Below are positions 54,150-64,000 of a DNA stretch of 64,000 bases, piece by piece. Position 1 is the stretch's first letter, and the number at the start of each line of letters is the position of its first letter. Position numbers and translations under genes: made by a program. Location of the stretch: contig NZ_FRBQ01000002.1 of assembly GCF_900142655.1 (NCBI RefSeq), positions 626,984-690,983 on the forward strand, given 5' to 3'. Under the pieces are notes generated by a model. The model had not been told where the DNA came from and ran no database searches. It saw only the letters and a list, made by a program, of their open reading frames with translations. This stretch comes from Phytopseudomonas punonensis. GTDB lineage: Bacteria > Pseudomonadota > Gammaproteobacteria > Pseudomonadales > Pseudomonadaceae.

Positions 54150-55594
54150 TGAACACCATGCCGTTGCGTACGCCTCTATCCCTGCTTTTCAGCGCCCTGT
54201 TGCTGGCCGCCTGTGCCTCTCAGGATGGCTTGCACACCGAAGGCCACACCCTCGACGCCGCCAGCCTGCAAGGGCAGACCTTCACCGGCAACCTGTCGAC
54301 GGCGGCCTGGCCGGCCAGCGACTGGTGGAACCGCCTGGGCGATCCGCAGCTCAACGCGCTGATCGAAGAAGCCCTGCGTAGCAACCCCGACCTGCAGGTC
54401 GCCGATGCCCGTGCGCGCCAGGCCAATGCCGCCGTGCTGGCCGCCGATGCGCAGCGCCAGCCGACCCTGGATGCCAATGCCAGCGTCACCCGCTCTCGCT
54501 CTGCACGAGTCGACGACCCCAGCGGGCAGGGCGGCCGTTACGGCACCTTGCGCAGCCTGTCGCTGGAAGGCGGCTACCGTTTCGATCTGTGGGGTGGCGA
54601 ACGTGCCGCCTGGGAAGCGGCGCTGGGCCGTGCCCGTGCCAGTGAGGTGGATCGCCAGGGTGCGCGCCTGACCCTCGCCGCCGATGTGACCCGCGCCTAC
54701 AACGACCTCGGCCTTGCCTACGCCACCCAGGATCTTGCCGAGCAGGACCTCAAGCGCAGCCGCGACATGCTCGACCTGGCCCGCAGCCGGGTCGATGCCG
54801 GCCTCGACAGCGAATACCAATTGCAGCAGACCCAGAGCCTGGAAGCCGCCGCCGAAGCCAGCCTGACCGCTGCCACGCAAACGGTCGACAGCGCGCGCAT
54901 TCGTCTGGCGGTGATGCTTGGCCAGGGGCCGGACCGCGGTGACACGCTGCCGCGCCCGCAGTTGATCGCCCCAGATGCCATGAGTTTGCCGGCCAACGTG
55001 CCTGCCGAACTGCTCGGCCGTCGCCCTGATCTGGTCGCCGCGCGCTGGCGTGTCGAAGCAGCAACCCGCGACATCGATGCCAGCAAGGCTGACTTCTATC
55101 CCAACCTCAACCTGAGCGTTGCCGCGGGCAGCAAGTCGCTGCTCGGTGATGCCATGTTCGGCGGCGCCAGTCGCTTCTTTAGCGTTGGCCCGGCGCTGAG
55201 CCTGCCGATCTTCGACGGTGGCGCACGCCGCGCCGCACTGGCCGGCCGCAACGCCGATTACGACGTGGCCGTGGCCCAGTACAACCAGACTCTGGTCGGC
55301 GCCCTGGGCGATATCGGTGACGGCATCAGCCGCATCCGCTCCCTGGAGCAGCAGATCGTGCAGCAGCAGCGGGCCCGCGACATCGCCCGCAGCTCCTACG
55401 ACATCGCCATGCAGCGCTACGCCGACGGCATCGGCAACTACCTCGATGCCCTGAGCGTCGAGCAGCAGTTGCTGCAGAGCGAACGACAACTGGCCAGCCT
55501 GCGTGCCGAGCGTATCGACGCCTCGGTGCTGCTGATGCAGGCCCTGGGCGGTGGCTTCGAAGCGCCCGCTCAACCATCCACTTCCGCACGCTGA
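54146..55594 (+). CDS. Outer-membrane efflux factor, NodT/OprM-type lipoprotein
   Basis: 482 residues. Signal peptide with lipobox LLLAACAS (Cys about 23). TolC-fold: NPDLQVADARARQANAAVLAADA (parts), LEGGYRFDLWGG, YNDLGLAYAT and the repeat LPIFDGGARRAALAGRNADYD (parts). The usual LGRRPDLVAARWRVEAA segment is present. Outer channel of the tripartite pump with the EmrA/EmrB proteins encoded directly downstream. Overlaps the marR stop. Confidence 0.92.
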   Translation: MMNTMPLRTPLSLLFSALLLAACASQDGLHTEGHTLDAASLQGQTFTGNLSTAAWPASDWWNRLGDPQLNALIEEALRSNPDLQVADARARQANAAVLAADAQRQPTLDANASVTRSRSARVDDPSGQGGRYGTLRSLSLEGGYRFDLWGGERAAWEAALGRARASEVDRQGARLTLAADVTRAYNDLGLAYATQDLAEQDLKRSRDMLDLARSRVDAGLDSEYQLQQTQSLEAAAEASLTAATQTVDSARIRLAVMLGQGPDRGDTLPRPQLIAPDAMSLPANVPAELLGRRPDLVAARWRVEAATRDIDASKADFYPNLNLSVAAGSKSLLGDAMFGGASRFFSVGPALSLPIFDGGARRAALAGRNADYDVAVAQYNQTLVGALGDIGDGISRIRSLEQQIVQQQRARDIARSSYDIAMQRYADGIGNYLDALSVEQQLLQSERQLASLRAERIDASVLLMQALGGGFEAPAQPSTSAR

Positions 55595-55603
55595 GTACTC
55601 GCC

Positions 55604-56791
55604 ATGACCGACTCTCAAGCCACCTCCGCCAACCCGAATTCGGGCAAGCGCAAACGCCTGCTGATTGGCCTCGGCGTCATCGTCGTGCTGTGCAGCGCGG
55701 CCGTCTTCGCCTACCACGAGCTGTACGGCCGCTTCTATGAAGAGACCGACGACGCCTACGTGGGCGGCAACCTGGTGCAGATCACCCCACAGATCATCGG
55801 CACCGTCACCCGCATCGCCGTGGACGACGGCGATTACGTCGAAGCCGGTCAGCCCCTGGTTTGGCTCGACCCGGCCGACACCCAGGTCGCCCAGCAGAGC
55901 GCCGAGGCCAACCTGGCACGCACCGTGCGCCAGGTGCGCGGGCTGTTCAGCAATGTCGACAGCTACAAGGCCCAGGTCGCCGCACGCAAGATCGACGTGC
56001 AGCGCGCCAAGGCCGACTATCAGCGCCGTGCGGCTCTGGCCGGCAAGGGCGCGATCTCCCGCGAGGAACTGGCTCACGCCCAGGACACCCTGAACAGCGC
56101 GCAGAGCGCCCTGACTTCCGCCGAGCAGCAGCTGGACACCAATAAGGCGCTGGTCGACGACACCGTGATCGCCTCCCACCCGGACGTGAAGAGCGCCGCC
56201 GCGCAGCTGCGTCAGGCCTTCCTCAACAACGCCCGTAGCACCCTGGTGGCGCCGGTCAGCGGCTACGTGGCACAGCGCTCGGTGCAGGTCGGCAGCCGTA
56301 TCCAGCCCGGCACCGCGCTGATGGCGGTGGTGCCGCTGCACGAGGTGTGGATCGACGCCAACTTCAAGGAAACCCAGCTGCGCGAGATGCGCATCGGCCA
56401 GCCGGTGACCGTCGAGGCCGACCTGTACGGCGATGATGTGACCTACCAGGGCCACGTCGAGAGCCTCGGCGTGGGTACCGGCAGCGCCTTCTCGCTGCTG
56501 CCGGCACAGAACGCCAGCGGCAACTGGATCAAGATCGTGCAGCGCCTGCCGGTGCGTATTCGCCTCGACGATGAGGCGCTGGAGAAACACCCGCTGCGCA
56601 TCGGCCTGTCCACCACCGTGACCGTTGACCTGCATGACCAGAGCGGCGCCCAGCTGACCACCCAGATGCCCAAGGACGCTCGCTTCAGCACTGCCGTTTA
56701 CGACGCCCCGCTGGGCGAGGCTGACGCGCTGATCGAACGCATCATTCACGACAACGGTCCGCAGAACGCCACTCCGGCGAAGCAGGGCTGA
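55604..56791 (+). CDS. EmrA-type membrane fusion protein (HlyD family)
   Basis: 395 residues. One N-terminal membrane helix (about 19-41), the lipoyl half-motifs TDDAYVGGNLVQITPQIIG in parts and LVAPVSGYVAQRSVQVG, a long coiled-coil hairpin (QSAEANLARTVRQVRG ... ELAHAQDTLNSAQSAL) and the beta-barrel VWIDANFKETQLREMRIGQ in parts. Bridges inner pump and outer channel. 9 bases after the channel gene, 1 base before emrB. Confidence 0.93.
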   Translation: MTDSQATSANPNSGKRKRLLIGLGVIVVLCSAAVFAYHELYGRFYEETDDAYVGGNLVQITPQIIGTVTRIAVDDGDYVEAGQPLVWLDPADTQVAQQSAEANLARTVRQVRGLFSNVDSYKAQVAARKIDVQRAKADYQRRAALAGKGAISREELAHAQDTLNSAQSALTSAEQQLDTNKALVDDTVIASHPDVKSAAAQLRQAFLNNARSTLVAPVSGYVAQRSVQVGSRIQPGTALMAVVPLHEVWIDANFKETQLREMRIGQPVTVEADLYGDDVTYQGHVESLGVGTGSAFSLLPAQNASGNWIKIVQRLPVRIRLDDEALEKHPLRIGLSTTVTVDLHDQSGAQLTTQMPKDARFSTAVYDAPLGEADALIERIIHDNGPQNATPAKQG

Positions 56792-56792
56792 C

Positions 56793-58322
56793 ATGAGCGA
56801 CGCCAATTTCCGCCCGGCCAGCATGCTGCTGGCCACCATCGGCATCTCCCTGGCGACCTTCATGCAGGTGCTCGACACCACCATCGCCAACGTCGCCCTG
56901 CCGACCATTTCCGGCAACCTGGGGGTCAGCTCGGAGCAGGGCACCTGGGTGATCACGTCGTTCGCCGTGTGCAACGCCATCGCCTTGCCGCTGACCGGCT
57001 GGCTGGCGCGGCGCTTCGGCGAGGTGAAGCTGTTTCTCGCCGCCGTAGTGCTGTTCGTGATTACCTCATTCCTCTGCGGCATCGCCCGCTCGATGCCCGA
57101 GCTGGTGGTGTTCCGCGCCCTGCAGGGGCTAGTCGCCGGGCCGCTGTACCCGATGGCGCAGACCTTGCTCCTGGCGATCTTTCCCAGCGCCAAGCGCGGC
57201 ATGGCCCTGGCGCTGCTGGCGATGGTCACGGTGGTGGCGCCGATCATCGGGCCGATTGCCGGCGGCTGGATCACCGACAGCTACAGTTGGCCGTGGATCT
57301 TCTTCATCAACGTGCCGATCGGCATCCTCGCCACCCTGGTGGTCTGGGCGCAGATGCGCAATCGTCCGGAAACCACCCAGCACCAGCCTATCGACTACAT
57401 CGGGCTGATGCTCCTGGTGCTGGGCGTCGGCGTGCTGCAGGTGGTGCTCGACAAGGGCAACGACCTGGACTGGTTCGAGTCGACCTTTATCCAGATCGGC
57501 ACCGCCATTTCCGTGGTTTCCCTGGTGGCGCTGGTGATCTGGGAACTGACCGATCAGCACCCGATCATCAACCTGCGCCTGTTCATGTACCGCAACTTCA
57601 CCTTCGGCACCCTGGCGCTGGTGCTCGGTTACTCCGGGTTCTTCGGCATCAACCTGCTGCTGCCGCAGTGGCTGCAGACCCAGCTGGGCTACACGCCGAT
57701 CTGGGCCGGGCTGGCGGCAGCGCCGATCGGCATTCTGCCGTTGTTCCTGTCACCGCTGGTGGGCAAATACGCGCACAAGTTCGACCTGCGCCTGCTGGCC
57801 GGCGGCTCGTTCCTGGTGATCGGCGCCTCTTGCTTCATGCGTGCCTCGTTCAACACCGAGGTGGATTACCGGCATATTGCCGAGGTGCAGGTGTTCATGG
57901 GCCTGGGGATCGCGCTGTTCTTCATGCCCACCACCAGCATCCTGCTCTCCAGCCTGCCGCCGAAAGACATCGCCGACGGCTCCGGTCTGGCCACCTTCCT
58001 GCGCGTGCTGGGCGGCAGCTTCGCCTCGTCGCTGACCACCTGGATCTGGCATCGCCGGGAGATCTACCATCACGCCCAGCTGACCGAGCACGTCACGCCC
58101 TACGATCCGGCTAGCCAGCACTATCTGGAACAGCTCGGCGGCGCCTCGCAGTCGGCCTACCTGCAGATCGACCGGGTGGTGGAAAGCCAAGCCTACATGC
58201 TATCCACGGTGGACTATTTCACCCTGATGGGCTGGCTGTTCTTCGGCCTGATCCTGATCATCTACCTGGCCAAACCACCGTTTTCCGCCAAGGGCGCGGC
58301 AGAGTCGGGTGGCGGGCACTGA
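56793..58322 (+). CDS. EmrB/QacA (DHA2) drug:proton antiporter
   Basis: 509 residues, 14 membrane helices. N-terminus FMQVLDTTIANVALPTI carries the DHA2 motif D1 (LDTTIVNVALP type). ITSFAVCNAIALPLTGWLARR and GPIAGGWITDSYSWPWIF are motifs A and C. Inner-membrane pump of the EmrAB-type tripartite system. Overlies an unusually long open frame on the other strand, which I treat as a composition artefact. Confidence 0.94.
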   Translation: MSDANFRPASMLLATIGISLATFMQVLDTTIANVALPTISGNLGVSSEQGTWVITSFAVCNAIALPLTGWLARRFGEVKLFLAAVVLFVITSFLCGIARSMPELVVFRALQGLVAGPLYPMAQTLLLAIFPSAKRGMALALLAMVTVVAPIIGPIAGGWITDSYSWPWIFFINVPIGILATLVVWAQMRNRPETTQHQPIDYIGLMLLVLGVGVLQVVLDKGNDLDWFESTFIQIGTAISVVSLVALVIWELTDQHPIINLRLFMYRNFTFGTLALVLGYSGFFGINLLLPQWLQTQLGYTPIWAGLAAAPIGILPLFLSPLVGKYAHKFDLRLLAGGSFLVIGASCFMRASFNTEVDYRHIAEVQVFMGLGIALFFMPTTSILLSSLPPKDIADGSGLATFLRVLGGSFASSLTTWIWHRREIYHHAQLTEHVTPYDPASQHYLEQLGGASQSAYLQIDRVVESQAYMLSTVDYFTLMGWLFFGLILIIYLAKPPFSAKGAAESGGGH

Positions 58323-58323
58323 A

Positions 58324-58395
58324 GTAGCCCGGCGTTGAGCGCAGCGATATCCGGCACTGGTTTCCTGGGTATCGATGCGCTCGACCGCAGGCTAC
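58324..58395. repeat. Palindromic repeat, family A (two arms), between emrB and the HMG-CoA lyase gene
   Basis: GTAGCCCGGCGTTGAGCGCA (58324 on) and its inverted partner ending GCGCTCGACCGCAGGCTAC (58395) form a long hairpin between two convergent genes. Confidence 0.8.
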
Positions 58396-58405
58396 GGTCG
58401 TTCGA

Positions 58406-59341
58406 TCAGGCGCCTGCTTCACTCATCCATTTCGGCTTTGGATAACGACGGTCCGACTTGCCGGCCTTGAGGATCGCGCCGGGCACGTCGTGGCCGATTA
58501 GGCCGGGCAGGGTGGCCGCGGCGGCCAGCAGTGCATCCAGATTCACGCCCGTCTCCAGGCCCATGCGCTGGAACATGTGCACCAGGTCCTCGGTGCAGAT
58601 ATTGCCGCTGGCGCCTGGGGCGTAGGGGCAGCCGCCGAGGCCGCCGAGCGATGCGTCGAAGCGCTCGATGCCGGCATTCAGGGCCGCCAGGGCATTGGCC
58701 AGGCCCATGCCGCGGGTATTGTGGAAATGCGCGGTGAATACCGCCTCGGGCCAGTGCTGCAGCGACTCGCGGCAGATGCGCTCGACCTGGGCCGGGTCGG
58801 CCATACCGGTGGTATCGCAGAGGGTCACGCCCTGCACGCCAAGATCGAGCAGGCGCTGGGTCAGTTCATGCACGCGCGCCTCCGGCACCGCGCCCTCGAA
58901 GGGGCAGCCGAAGGTGGTCGACAGCGAGGCGTTGATAAATACGCCGCTGCCGCGCGTCACCTCGATGATCTCGGCGAACTGCGCCAGGGACTGCTCCGGC
59001 GTCATGCGCAGGTTGGCCAGGCCGTGGGTGTCGCTGGCCGACATCACCAGGTTGATCTCGTCCACCGCGCACGATAACGCCCGCTCGCAGCCGCGCACGT
59101 TAGGCACCAGCACGGTGTATTCAACGCCCGGCACGCGCTGAATGCCGCGCATTACTTCTTCGGCATCACGCAGGTTGGGGATGGCCTTGGGCGAGGTGAA
59201 GGAGGTGACTTCTATCTTGGCCAGGCCGGTGTGCGACAGCCTGTCGATCAGTGCAATCTTGGCATCGGTGGGCACGAAGGCCGCTTCGATCTGAAAACCG
59301 TCGCGGGTGGCGACGTCCTGAATATAAAGGCGTTTGGTCAT
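58406..59341 (-). CDS. Hydroxymethylglutaryl-CoA lyase family protein
   Basis: 311 residues, DRE-TIM barrel. Metal site: VATRDGFQIE (Arg/Asp) and TAHFHNTRGMGLAN (His ligands). The catalytic cysteine loop GGCPYAPGASGN matches the G-GCPxAxG signature of HMG-CoA lyases. Reaction: HMG-CoA to acetyl-CoA plus acetoacetate, or a homologous 3-hydroxy-3-methyl acyl-CoA cleavage. Placed with a CaiB/BaiF CoA-transferase on the same strand (127-base gap), so the pair can activate and split a free dicarboxylic acid. No leucine-degradation genes are adjacent. GAGGA precedes ATG 59341. Confidence 0.88.
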   Translation of the reverse strand: MTKRLYIQDVATRDGFQIEAAFVPTDAKIALIDRLSHTGLAKIEVTSFTSPKAIPNLRDAEEVMRGIQRVPGVEYTVLVPNVRGCERALSCAVDEINLVMSASDTHGLANLRMTPEQSLAQFAEIIEVTRGSGVFINASLSTTFGCPFEGAVPEARVHELTQRLLDLGVQGVTLCDTTGMADPAQVERICRESLQHWPEAVFTAHFHNTRGMGLANALAALNAGIERFDASLGGLGGCPYAPGASGNICTEDLVHMFQRMGLETGVNLDALLAAAATLPGLIGHDVPGAILKAGKSDRRYPKPKWMSEAGA

Positions 59342-59384
59342 GGGAAATCCTCGATGTAGCGGCAAGCCACAAGCTTCAAGTTGC

Positions 59385-59453
59385 GTAGCCCGGGTCGAGC
59401 GCAGCGACACCCGGGAAGGTTTCCTGGGTATCGCGTTGCTCAACCCAGGCGAC
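59385..59453. repeat. Palindromic repeat, family A (two arms), between lyase and CoA-transferase genes
   Basis: The left arm begins GTAGCCCGGGTCGAGCGCAG and the right arm ends TTGCTCAACCCAGGCGAC. Same family as 35819, 53471 and 58324. Confidence 0.8.
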
Positions 59454-59468
59454 CGGCCATGATGGGCG

Positions 59469-60674
59469 TCAGATAATCCCGCGCTCGCGCAGGCCGGCAA
59501 CCTGTTCGTCGCTGAGGCCGAGTCCCGCCAGGATGTCGTCGTTGTGCTCGCCGAGCTGCGGGCCGCCAGCGCCGATGCGCCCCGGCGTGCGGCTGAGCTT
59601 GGGCAGCACGCCCGGCACTTTCAGCGGGCCGACGGGCGTCTGCACCGTCTCGATCATCTGTCGCGCCAGGTAGTGCGGGTCCTGCACGATATCGGCGGCG
59701 GTGTAGGGATAGCCGGCCGGCACACGGGCGGCCTTGAGCGCTTCGATCACTTCATCGCGGCCACGCTGGGCGGTCCATTCGGCGATGGCGCTGTCGATCA
59801 ATTCGGCGTGCTGGCTGCGCCCGTCGTTCTGTGCCAGGCGCGGGTCGTTGCCCAGGTCGTCGCGGCCGATCAGGCTCATCAGGCGCTTGTAGATGCTGTC
59901 GCCATTGCCGGCGATCAGCACGTAGCTGCCATCGTTGCACGGGTAGGAGTTGGACGGCGTGATGCCGGGCAGGGCGCTGCCCGCTGGTTCACGGATATAG
60001 CCGAAGGCGTCGTATTCGGGCACCAGGCTTTCCATCATGGCGAACACCGACTCGTACAGCGCCACGTCGATTTCCTGGCCTTCGCCGCTGCGCGCCCGCT
60101 CCTGCAGGGCCAGCAACACGCCGATCACGCCGTACAGCGAGGACAGCGAGTCGCCGATGCTGATGCCTACTCGCACCGGCGCCTGGCCGGGGTAGCCGGA
60201 AAGGTGGCGCAGGCCGCCCATGGCTTCGCCGATCACGCCGAAACCGGGAAGGTCGCGATAGGGGCCGGTCTGCCCGTAGCCGGAGATGCGCAACATGATC
60301 AGCCGCGGGTTGATCGCCTTCAGTGCGTCATAGCCCAGACCCCAACCTTCCAGCGTGCCGGGGCGGAAGTTCTCCACCAGTACGTCGGCTTCGGCTACCA
60401 GCTTACGGACGATGTCCTGGGCTTCGGCCTGCTTCAGGTCGAGGGTCAGCGAGCGTTTGTTGCGTGACTGTACGTGCCACCAGAGTGAGGTGCCGTCCTT
60501 GATCTTGCGCCACTTGCGCAGCGGGTCGCCGACGCCCGGCGGCTCGATCTTGATCACCTCAGCGCCGAATTCGCCGAGCAGTTTGCTGGCGAAGGGACCG
60601 GCGATCAGTTGGCCCATTTCAATGACCTTGAGGCCGGCCAGGGCCATGGGTGCAGCAGTTGAATCGGCAGACAT
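59469..60674 (-). CDS. CaiB/BaiF class III CoA-transferase (second copy)
   Basis: 401 residues. LKVIEMGQLIAGPFASKLLGEFGA at the start (in parts), KIEPPGVGDPLRKW, ENFRPGTLEGWGLGYD, and the catalytic Asp175 in ISIGDSLSSLYG. It resembles succinate-hydroxymethylglutarate CoA-transferases (SUGCT-like) more than the ict gene at 50103, by its GDPLRKW and NFRPGTLE segments. With the HMG-CoA-lyase-like gene it suggests CoA activation and cleavage of HMG or an analogue. Divergent from the lysR at 60853. Confidence 0.88.
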   Translation of the reverse strand: MSADSTAAPMALAGLKVIEMGQLIAGPFASKLLGEFGAEVIKIEPPGVGDPLRKWRKIKDGTSLWWHVQSRNKRSLTLDLKQAEAQDIVRKLVAEADVLVENFRPGTLEGWGLGYDALKAINPRLIMLRISGYGQTGPYRDLPGFGVIGEAMGGLRHLSGYPGQAPVRVGISIGDSLSSLYGVIGVLLALQERARSGEGQEIDVALYESVFAMMESLVPEYDAFGYIREPAGSALPGITPSNSYPCNDGSYVLIAGNGDSIYKRLMSLIGRDDLGNDPRLAQNDGRSQHAELIDSAIAEWTAQRGRDEVIEALKAARVPAGYPYTAADIVQDPHYLARQMIETVQTPVGPLKVPGVLPKLSRTPGRIGAGGPQLGEHNDDILAGLGLSDEQVAGLRERGII

Positions 60675-60852
60675 GTGCGAATTCCCGATGACTTGGGTGG
60701 ATGGCGCCGAGCATCGCCGACGGAGCAGCCCGCCGCAATCAGTCAATCGTCAAGTCTGGCTTCGTGCTACGCGAAGGCTTATGGTGGCCGCGCCCTGACA
60801 TGGCTTTCATGATGGGTGCCAATCTTTCGCCAAACACGAAGCGGAGCCTGCC

Positions 60853-62866
<2,014 letters not shown>

Positions 62867-62883
62867 GCAAAGAGGAGGCTGGC

Positions 62884-63261
62884 ATGCTCGACCACCTGGA
62901 TCATCTGGTTCTCACCGCAACCGATGCCGAGGCGACCACGCATTTCTATACGGAGGTGCTGGGCATGCGCCTGGAAACCTTCGGCAGTGGCCGCCAGGCG
63001 TTCTGTTTCGGCAACCAGAAGATCAACCTGCATGTGCGCGGTCGGGAGTTCGAGCCCAAGGCCCACCTACCGGTACCCGGAGCGTTGGACCTGTGCTTTC
63101 TCGCCAGCCAGCCGTTGGATCAGGTGATCGCGCATTTGCAGCGGGTCGGCTGGCCGATCATCGAGGGCCCGGTGATGCGCACTGGTGCCACCGGCCCGAT
63201 CCGGTCGGTGTACCTGCGTGATCCGGATCTGAACCTGATCGAGATATCCGAGCTGGTTTAA
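62884..63261 (+). CDS. VOC-family (glyoxalase/dioxygenase fold) protein
   Basis: 125 residues, two beta-alpha-beta-beta-beta units. LDHLDHLVLTATDAEATTHFY carries the first His, YRDPD-type LRDPDLNLIEISELV the last acidic ligand. It looks like the small ring-cleaving-dioxygenase-annotated gene of the P. aeruginosa itaconate cluster (PA0880), which lies inside the operon there. Here it is 18 bases after DctP2, apparently relocated. AAAGAGGAGG precedes the ATG. Confidence 0.85.
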   Translation: MLDHLDHLVLTATDAEATTHFYTEVLGMRLETFGSGRQAFCFGNQKINLHVRGREFEPKAHLPVPGALDLCFLASQPLDQVIAHLQRVGWPIIEGPVMRTGATGPIRSVYLRDPDLNLIEISELV

Positions 63262-63572
63262 GGGTGGCGTTGGCAGGGCAGCGGCATGGCAAGAGCGGAT
63301 GCTCAGTTTGTAGGGTGGACAACGCGAAGCTTGTCCACCGTTCCACTACCGCAATGGTGGACAAAAAGAGCGTTGTCCACCCTACGAGGTGACTGTCCGC
63401 TATCGCCACTTTCTAGTCGTTAGATTTTTCCGTACGGATGCCTCCAGCCTTTGCCTTGACAGACTATTCGCCCAGGCCGAAGGCCGCGTTTGCCAATCGT
63501 GAATATTCGCCTCGCCGGGCCGCGGTTAGAGTCGGTCACGACAATTACAAAAACTTTTCCGGGAGAACGCTG
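63262..63572. other. Intergenic stretch before the TRAP small permease
   Basis: 311 bases with no gene. They hold the long inverted repeat 63310-63385, an isolated TTGACA (63456-63461) without a good -10 at the right distance, and GGGAGA (63561-63566) as ribosome site for the next gene. Confidence 0.5.
63310..63385. repeat. Repeat family C, 76-bp inverted repeat
   Basis: GTAGGGTGGACAACG (63310-63324) is exactly complementary to CGTTGTCCACCCTAC (63371-63385). Inside are further GTCCACCG and GGTGGAC pairs. The gene-free element lies between the VOC and DctQ genes. Confidence 0.85.
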
Positions 63573-64000
63573 ATGCAAGCTTTGCAGCGCCTGTGGAGTC
63601 GCCTCGAAGAAATCGCCATCGCCTTTCTTCTCGCCGCGATGACCCTGGTGACCTTCTCGTACGTGGTATTCAACAACATCTACGGCGTGTTCTATTCGCT
63701 GGGAGATTCGCTGCCTTTCGCCAACGATGCGATGTTCGCCATCGGCGACAGCATTCTCTACGTTGCCCAAGAAATGACCTGGAGCGTGGCGCTGACCAAG
63801 GCCATGTTCGGCTGGCTGATCTTCGTCGGCCTGGCCTGGGGCGTGCGCATCGGCGCGCATATCGGCGTCGACCTGCTGGTGCGTCAGTTCAACCCTGCCA
63901 ACCAGCGGCTGATGGCCATCCTCGCGCTGCTCATCTGCCTGGGCTACTGCGCCCTGATGGCGTACTCCAGCGAGCAGTGGGTCGCCGTGCTATACAGCGT
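63573..64000 (+). CDS. TRAP transporter small permease DctQ (3' end outside window)
   Basis: Runs off the window after 142 codons. The N-terminus (MQALQRLWSRLEEIAIAFLL) and first membrane helix (VTFSYVVFNNIYG) resemble DctQ proteins. The later part has W-rich segments (EMTWSVALTKAMFGWLIFVGLAWGV, in pieces), RIGAHIGVDLLVRQ, the family signature, and another helix at LMAILALLICLGYCALM. GGGAGA precedes the ATG. Together with a DctM gene presumably just outside, this would form the membrane part for DctP1 and/or DctP2. Confidence 0.88.
   Translation, partial: MQALQRLWSRLEEIAIAFLLAAMTLVTFSYVVFNNIYGVFYSLGDSLPFANDAMFAIGDSILYVAQEMTWSVALTKAMFGWLIFVGLAWGVRIGAHIGVDLLVRQFNPANQRLMAILALLICLGYCALMAYSSEQWVAVLYS

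Noticed and set aside
54176..57274. A 1032-codon open frame on the minus strand
   Set aside because: It lies fully antisense to the channel, EmrA and EmrB genes, whose products are clear family members. The protein has low-complexity G/A/H/Q content and no domain. High-G+C codon bias leaves this antisense frame free of stops.
59544..60467. A 307-codon plus-strand frame over the second CaiB/BaiF gene
   Set aside because: Antisense to an intact CoA-transferase with catalytic Asp; no ribosome site or domain.

Overview
The window reads as a chromosome segment of a gamma-proteobacterium of the genus Pseudomonas. The evidence is high G+C coding DNA, Pseudomonas-type gene neighbourhoods (DAHP synthase/deaD/pabB, tpm-htpX, msrB-gpx-ospR-sagS, earP-efp, phhA-phhB-phhR, the itaconate cluster) and several Pseudomonas-style palindromic intergenic repeats. 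A fused glucosylglycerol synthase points to a salt-adapted or soil/water lineage such as the P. mendocina/oleovorans group rather than P. aeruginosa; that placement is inference. I count 63 protein genes (the first and last run off the window), three tRNA genes, and a set of terminators, promoters, operators and repeats.

Layout. 1-5.7 kb: an ECF-type sigma factor with a membrane partner, a lipoprotein, a CPBP protease, a small DUF2897 protein, class II DAHP synthase, a spermidine-synthase-like protein and a SnoaL-like protein. 5.7-20 kb: housekeeping and stress genes: cold-shock helicase DeaD with a long leader, PabB, a DODA-type dioxygenase, Tpm, HtpX, an AlaA-like aminotransferase, then an oxidative-stress group (MsrB, Gpx, OspR-like MarR) beside the SagS-like hybrid kinase, and an ATPase/free-Met-sulfoxide reductase pair. 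20-28 kb: a tRNA-Glu/tRNA-Gly operon, FadE, a GST, a YadGH-type ABC exporter behind a 140-bp hairpin element, CorA and a crotonase. 28.3-29.7 kb: tRNA-Ser followed by a lower-G+C Ais/PmrG-like phosphatase, with an 11-bp direct repeat of the tRNA end on the far side. 29.8-36.7 kb: an MFS transporter, EarP/EF-P, an Smr protein, a cysteine-hydrolase fold with a Ser at the nucleophile position, PrmB and CobF. 36.8-43.6 kb: an osmolyte module (fused GgpP-GgpS plus a YcaD-type MFS transporter) and the phenylalanine hydroxylase regulon phhAB/phhR with a TyrR-type box between the divergent genes. 43.7-45.4 kb: a CsgG/DUF4810/DUF799 lipoprotein trio.

45.6-64 kb is the most interesting part. It carries the itaconate catabolic operon (LysR, itaconyl-CoA hydratase, acyl-CoA dehydrogenase, MmgE/PrpD, itaconate CoA-transferase, citramalyl-CoA lyase, TRAP binding protein). 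In the gene order I know from P. aeruginosa, the TRAP permeases follow directly. Here the cluster is split by a MarR-controlled tripartite efflux operon and by a second, parallel set: an HMG-CoA-lyase-like enzyme, another CaiB/BaiF CoA-transferase, another LysR and a second, closely similar TRAP binding protein. The VOC protein and the TRAP small permease come only after that. The simplest reading is two related branched-dicarboxylate pathways (itaconate and, by inference, 3-hydroxy-3-methylglutarate or a close analogue) that may share one set of TRAP permeases.
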